64,000 nucleotides of DNA from Trichocoleus sp. GTDB taxonomy: Bacteria > Cyanobacteriota > Cyanobacteriia > Elainellales > Elainellaceae. Shown here one piece after another: positions 62,393-64,000 of the stretch. Position 1 is the first letter of the stretch. Every line of letters starts with the position of its first letter. Under the pieces are notes generated by a model. It saw only the letters and a program-made list of their open reading frames with translations. It made no database searches and was not told where the DNA came from. The stretch lies in the NCBI GenBank assembly GCA_036702865.1, contig DATNQD010000064.1, positions 62,001 to 126,000 of the forward strand, given 5' to 3'. A program made the position numbers and the translations under genes.

Positions 62393-63832
62393 ATGGGAAC
62401 GGCTCAGAACATGACGCTGATTAGCTTATTCGTTATGGTCGTTCATGCGTTAGGACTTCTGAATGCTGCTCATGCTGTCATGAATGTTCGGCTGTCGCAG
62501 AGTGCAATTGCCTGGAGCATTTCGCTCATCACCTTCCCCTGGATCAGCATTCCGCTATATTGGGTTTTGGGTCGCAGCAAATTTCACGGCTATACCGAGG
62601 CAGTGCAGAGCGCCTACGAGCAATATTGGCAAAGAGTCGCAGCCGTTTCTCAAGATCTCCAGCCTTATCTAGCTTCCTTGCCCGAACCGCTGGCAGCACT
62701 GCAAAAATCAGCTGAAGCATTAGCAGAGATTCCATTTACATCCGGCAATGCAGCAACGCTGTTGATCGACGGGAAACAAACTTATGCAGCAATGTTGCAG
62801 GCGATCGAGTCTGCTAAAGACTATATTTTATTTCAATTTTATATCATCAATGATGATGAAATTGGACAAACTTTTTTACAGGCATTAGTCAAGCAAGCAA
62901 ATCAAGGCGTGCGCGTTTATGTCATGTATGACGAGATTGGATCGCGCAAAATAACTAAAGCCTATCTCAAAACAATGCAGCGAAATGGCATTCAAGCGAC
63001 CAAGTTTCACAGCACCAAAGGCAGAGGAAATCGCTTTCAATTCAACTTTCGCAATCACCGCAAAATTTTAGTCATTGATGGTCGCACTGCATTTGTAGGT
63101 GGATTCAATATTGGTGATGAGTATTTGGGAAAAGACCCTAAGTTGGGAGCATGGCGTGATACCCACATGCAGATGCAAGGAGCAGCCGTTCAGTGCCTCC
63201 AAATTACCTTCCTTAAAGATTGGTATTGGGCAATGGACGACAGCCCAGCAACCAACTGGTCAGTGATGCCCGATCGCCAACAAAACGAAACGATCTTTGT
63301 CCTGCCCTCTGCCCCTGCCCAACCCCGAGAAACCTGTACCCTCTTTTTTAACAGCGTCTTTAATTTGGCTCGATCGCGCCTCTGGATCGCCAGTCCCTAC
63401 TTTGTCCCCGATGAACCCACCCTTGCGGCTCTGAAAATGGCAGCATTACGAGGGGTTGATGTCCGAATTATCCTGCCTAATAGACCCGATCATTTAATTG
63501 TTTATCTTTGCTCATTCTCCTACTACAACGAGTTAAAAACAGCAGGGATTAAGCTATATCGCTATAAAACAGGATTTATGCATCAAAAGGTCATGCTTGT
63601 GGATGATGCAATTGCAGCAGTGGGGACGGTTAATTTAGATAACCGATCGTTTCATCTCAACTTTGAGGTAATGGCATTTGTCACGGCTGGTCAATTTATC
63701 CAGCAGGTTGAAACAATGCTCAAAACAGATTTAGAAAATGCACGATTGGTTGATTACGCAGATTATCACAAAAAATCACTTGGCTTTAGACTTGCCGTTC
63801 ACATTGCCAGGTTAATGGCTCCCTTGCAGTAA
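62393..63832 (+). CDS. cls: Cardiolipin synthase (phospholipase D type)
   Basis: 479 residues from the ATG at 62393, with AGGAG seven bases upstream; the ATG at 62387 is too close to that site. Two N-terminal membrane helices (about 5-25 and 37-57, LITFPWISIPLYWVLG) anchor it. The two HKD phospholipase D motifs are NHRKILVIDGRTAFVGGFNI and HQKVMLVDDAIAAVGTVNLD. It joins two phosphatidylglycerols, or related lipids, into cardiolipin at the inner membrane. Length is close to E. coli ClsA (486). Confidence 0.92.
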   Translation: MGTAQNMTLISLFVMVVHALGLLNAAHAVMNVRLSQSAIAWSISLITFPWISIPLYWVLGRSKFHGYTEAVQSAYEQYWQRVAAVSQDLQPYLASLPEPLAALQKSAEALAEIPFTSGNAATLLIDGKQTYAAMLQAIESAKDYILFQFYIINDDEIGQTFLQALVKQANQGVRVYVMYDEIGSRKITKAYLKTMQRNGIQATKFHSTKGRGNRFQFNFRNHRKILVIDGRTAFVGGFNIGDEYLGKDPKLGAWRDTHMQMQGAAVQCLQITFLKDWYWAMDDSPATNWSVMPDRQQNETIFVLPSAPAQPRETCTLFFNSVFNLARSRLWIASPYFVPDEPTLAALKMAALRGVDVRIILPNRPDHLIVYLCSFSYYNELKTAGIKLYRYKTGFMHQKVMLVDDAIAAVGTVNLDNRSFHLNFEVMAFVTAGQFIQQVETMLKTDLENARLVDYADYHKKSLGFRLAVHIARLMAPLQ

Positions 63833-63860
63833 AAATAAGCAATCCAAAAGCAACAAACCC

Positions 63861-64000
63861 ATGATCAAAACAATCGCTTTACCCTCAGGTCGATCGATCC
63901 CTGTGCTTGGATTAGGAACCTGGATGATGGGCGACCAGGCTAAAAATCGCCAGAATGAAATCGCGGCTTTGAAACATGGGCTAGATCTGGGAATTACGCT
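63861..64000 (+). CDS. Aldo/keto reductase (partial, runs off the window)
   Basis: The first 46 residues are present. LPSGRSIPVLGLGTWMMGD and the following AALKHGLDLGIT match the start of the aldo/keto reductase barrel. The catalytic Asp-Tyr-Lys-His set lies beyond the window. Confidence 0.82.
   Translation, partial: MIKTIALPSGRSIPVLGLGTWMMGDQAKNRQNEIAALKHGLDLGIT

Overview
The window reads as a cyanobacterial chromosome. Most of it is dotted with CGATCG and the cyanobacterial HIP1 octamer GCGATCGC (for example near 2658, 10664, 13738 and 26046). The gene families fit too: a GltB/GltD glutamate synthase, a Cph2-like phytochrome carrying GGDEF and EAL domains, DUF4912, DUF4383, a GlsB/YeaQ protein, a RarA fused to a methyltransferase-like domain and an Sfp-type phosphopantetheinyl transferase. 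No rRNA, tRNA or CRISPR array was recognised. The species cannot be named from sequence alone.

Layout. From 0.3 to 20.7 kb lie housekeeping and small genes on both strands: an SH3 protein, a stand-alone Lrp/AsnC RAM protein, endonuclease/phosphatase and calcineurin-type phosphoesterases, a ClpP-like serine proteinase, a PAS histidine kinase, DUF4383, a DJ-1/PfpI protein, TPR repeats, a B12-type radical SAM protein, a glycosyltransferase, a THUMP RNA methyltransferase, an FAD oxidoreductase and a soluble LRR-kinase fusion. From 20.9 to 28.1 kb one strand carries a compact C-P lyase operon, phnG-H-I-J-K-L-M, followed by a second phnM paralogue. It would convert alkylphosphonates into phosphate once they are inside the cell. 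No phosphonate transporter (phnCDE), phnN or phnP lies in the window.

From about 28.1 to 38.3 kb there is an accessory island. It starts with an IS4-type insertion sequence whose right inverted repeat cuts off the 3' end of a neighbouring gene, leaving no target duplication and no second half of that gene. It continues with two adjacent genes sharing a GQAGRDL motif, an XRE regulator behind a 14-bp direct repeat, small proteins, and a tightly coupled three-gene operon at 33.4-36.9 kb. That operon encodes a Mrr-like nuclease effector, a small middle component and an SMC/Rad50-like ATPase with a CPLC hook. Its architecture matches the ABC-three-component (ABC-3C) conflict systems predicted by comparative genomics. 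The cassette is bracketed by an intact gene 3' end on one side and a decayed copy of the same 3' end on the other. No CGATCG was found between 28035 and 37669, whereas the flanks carry it often, so the region looks acquired.

From 38.3 to 64 kb the ordinary chromosome resumes: DUF2062, a secreted or membrane-anchored phosphoesterase, gltB and gltD with their Fe-S and flavin motifs, a GlsB-type membrane protein, a PstS-like/DUF4912 protein, a pentapeptide protein, the phosphopantetheinyl transferase, a Tat-exported dienelactone hydrolase, the Cph2-like photoreceptor, a peptidoglycan-binding protein, RarA, an S10 peptidase, a second endonuclease/phosphatase protein, cardiolipin synthase and the start of an aldo/keto reductase.
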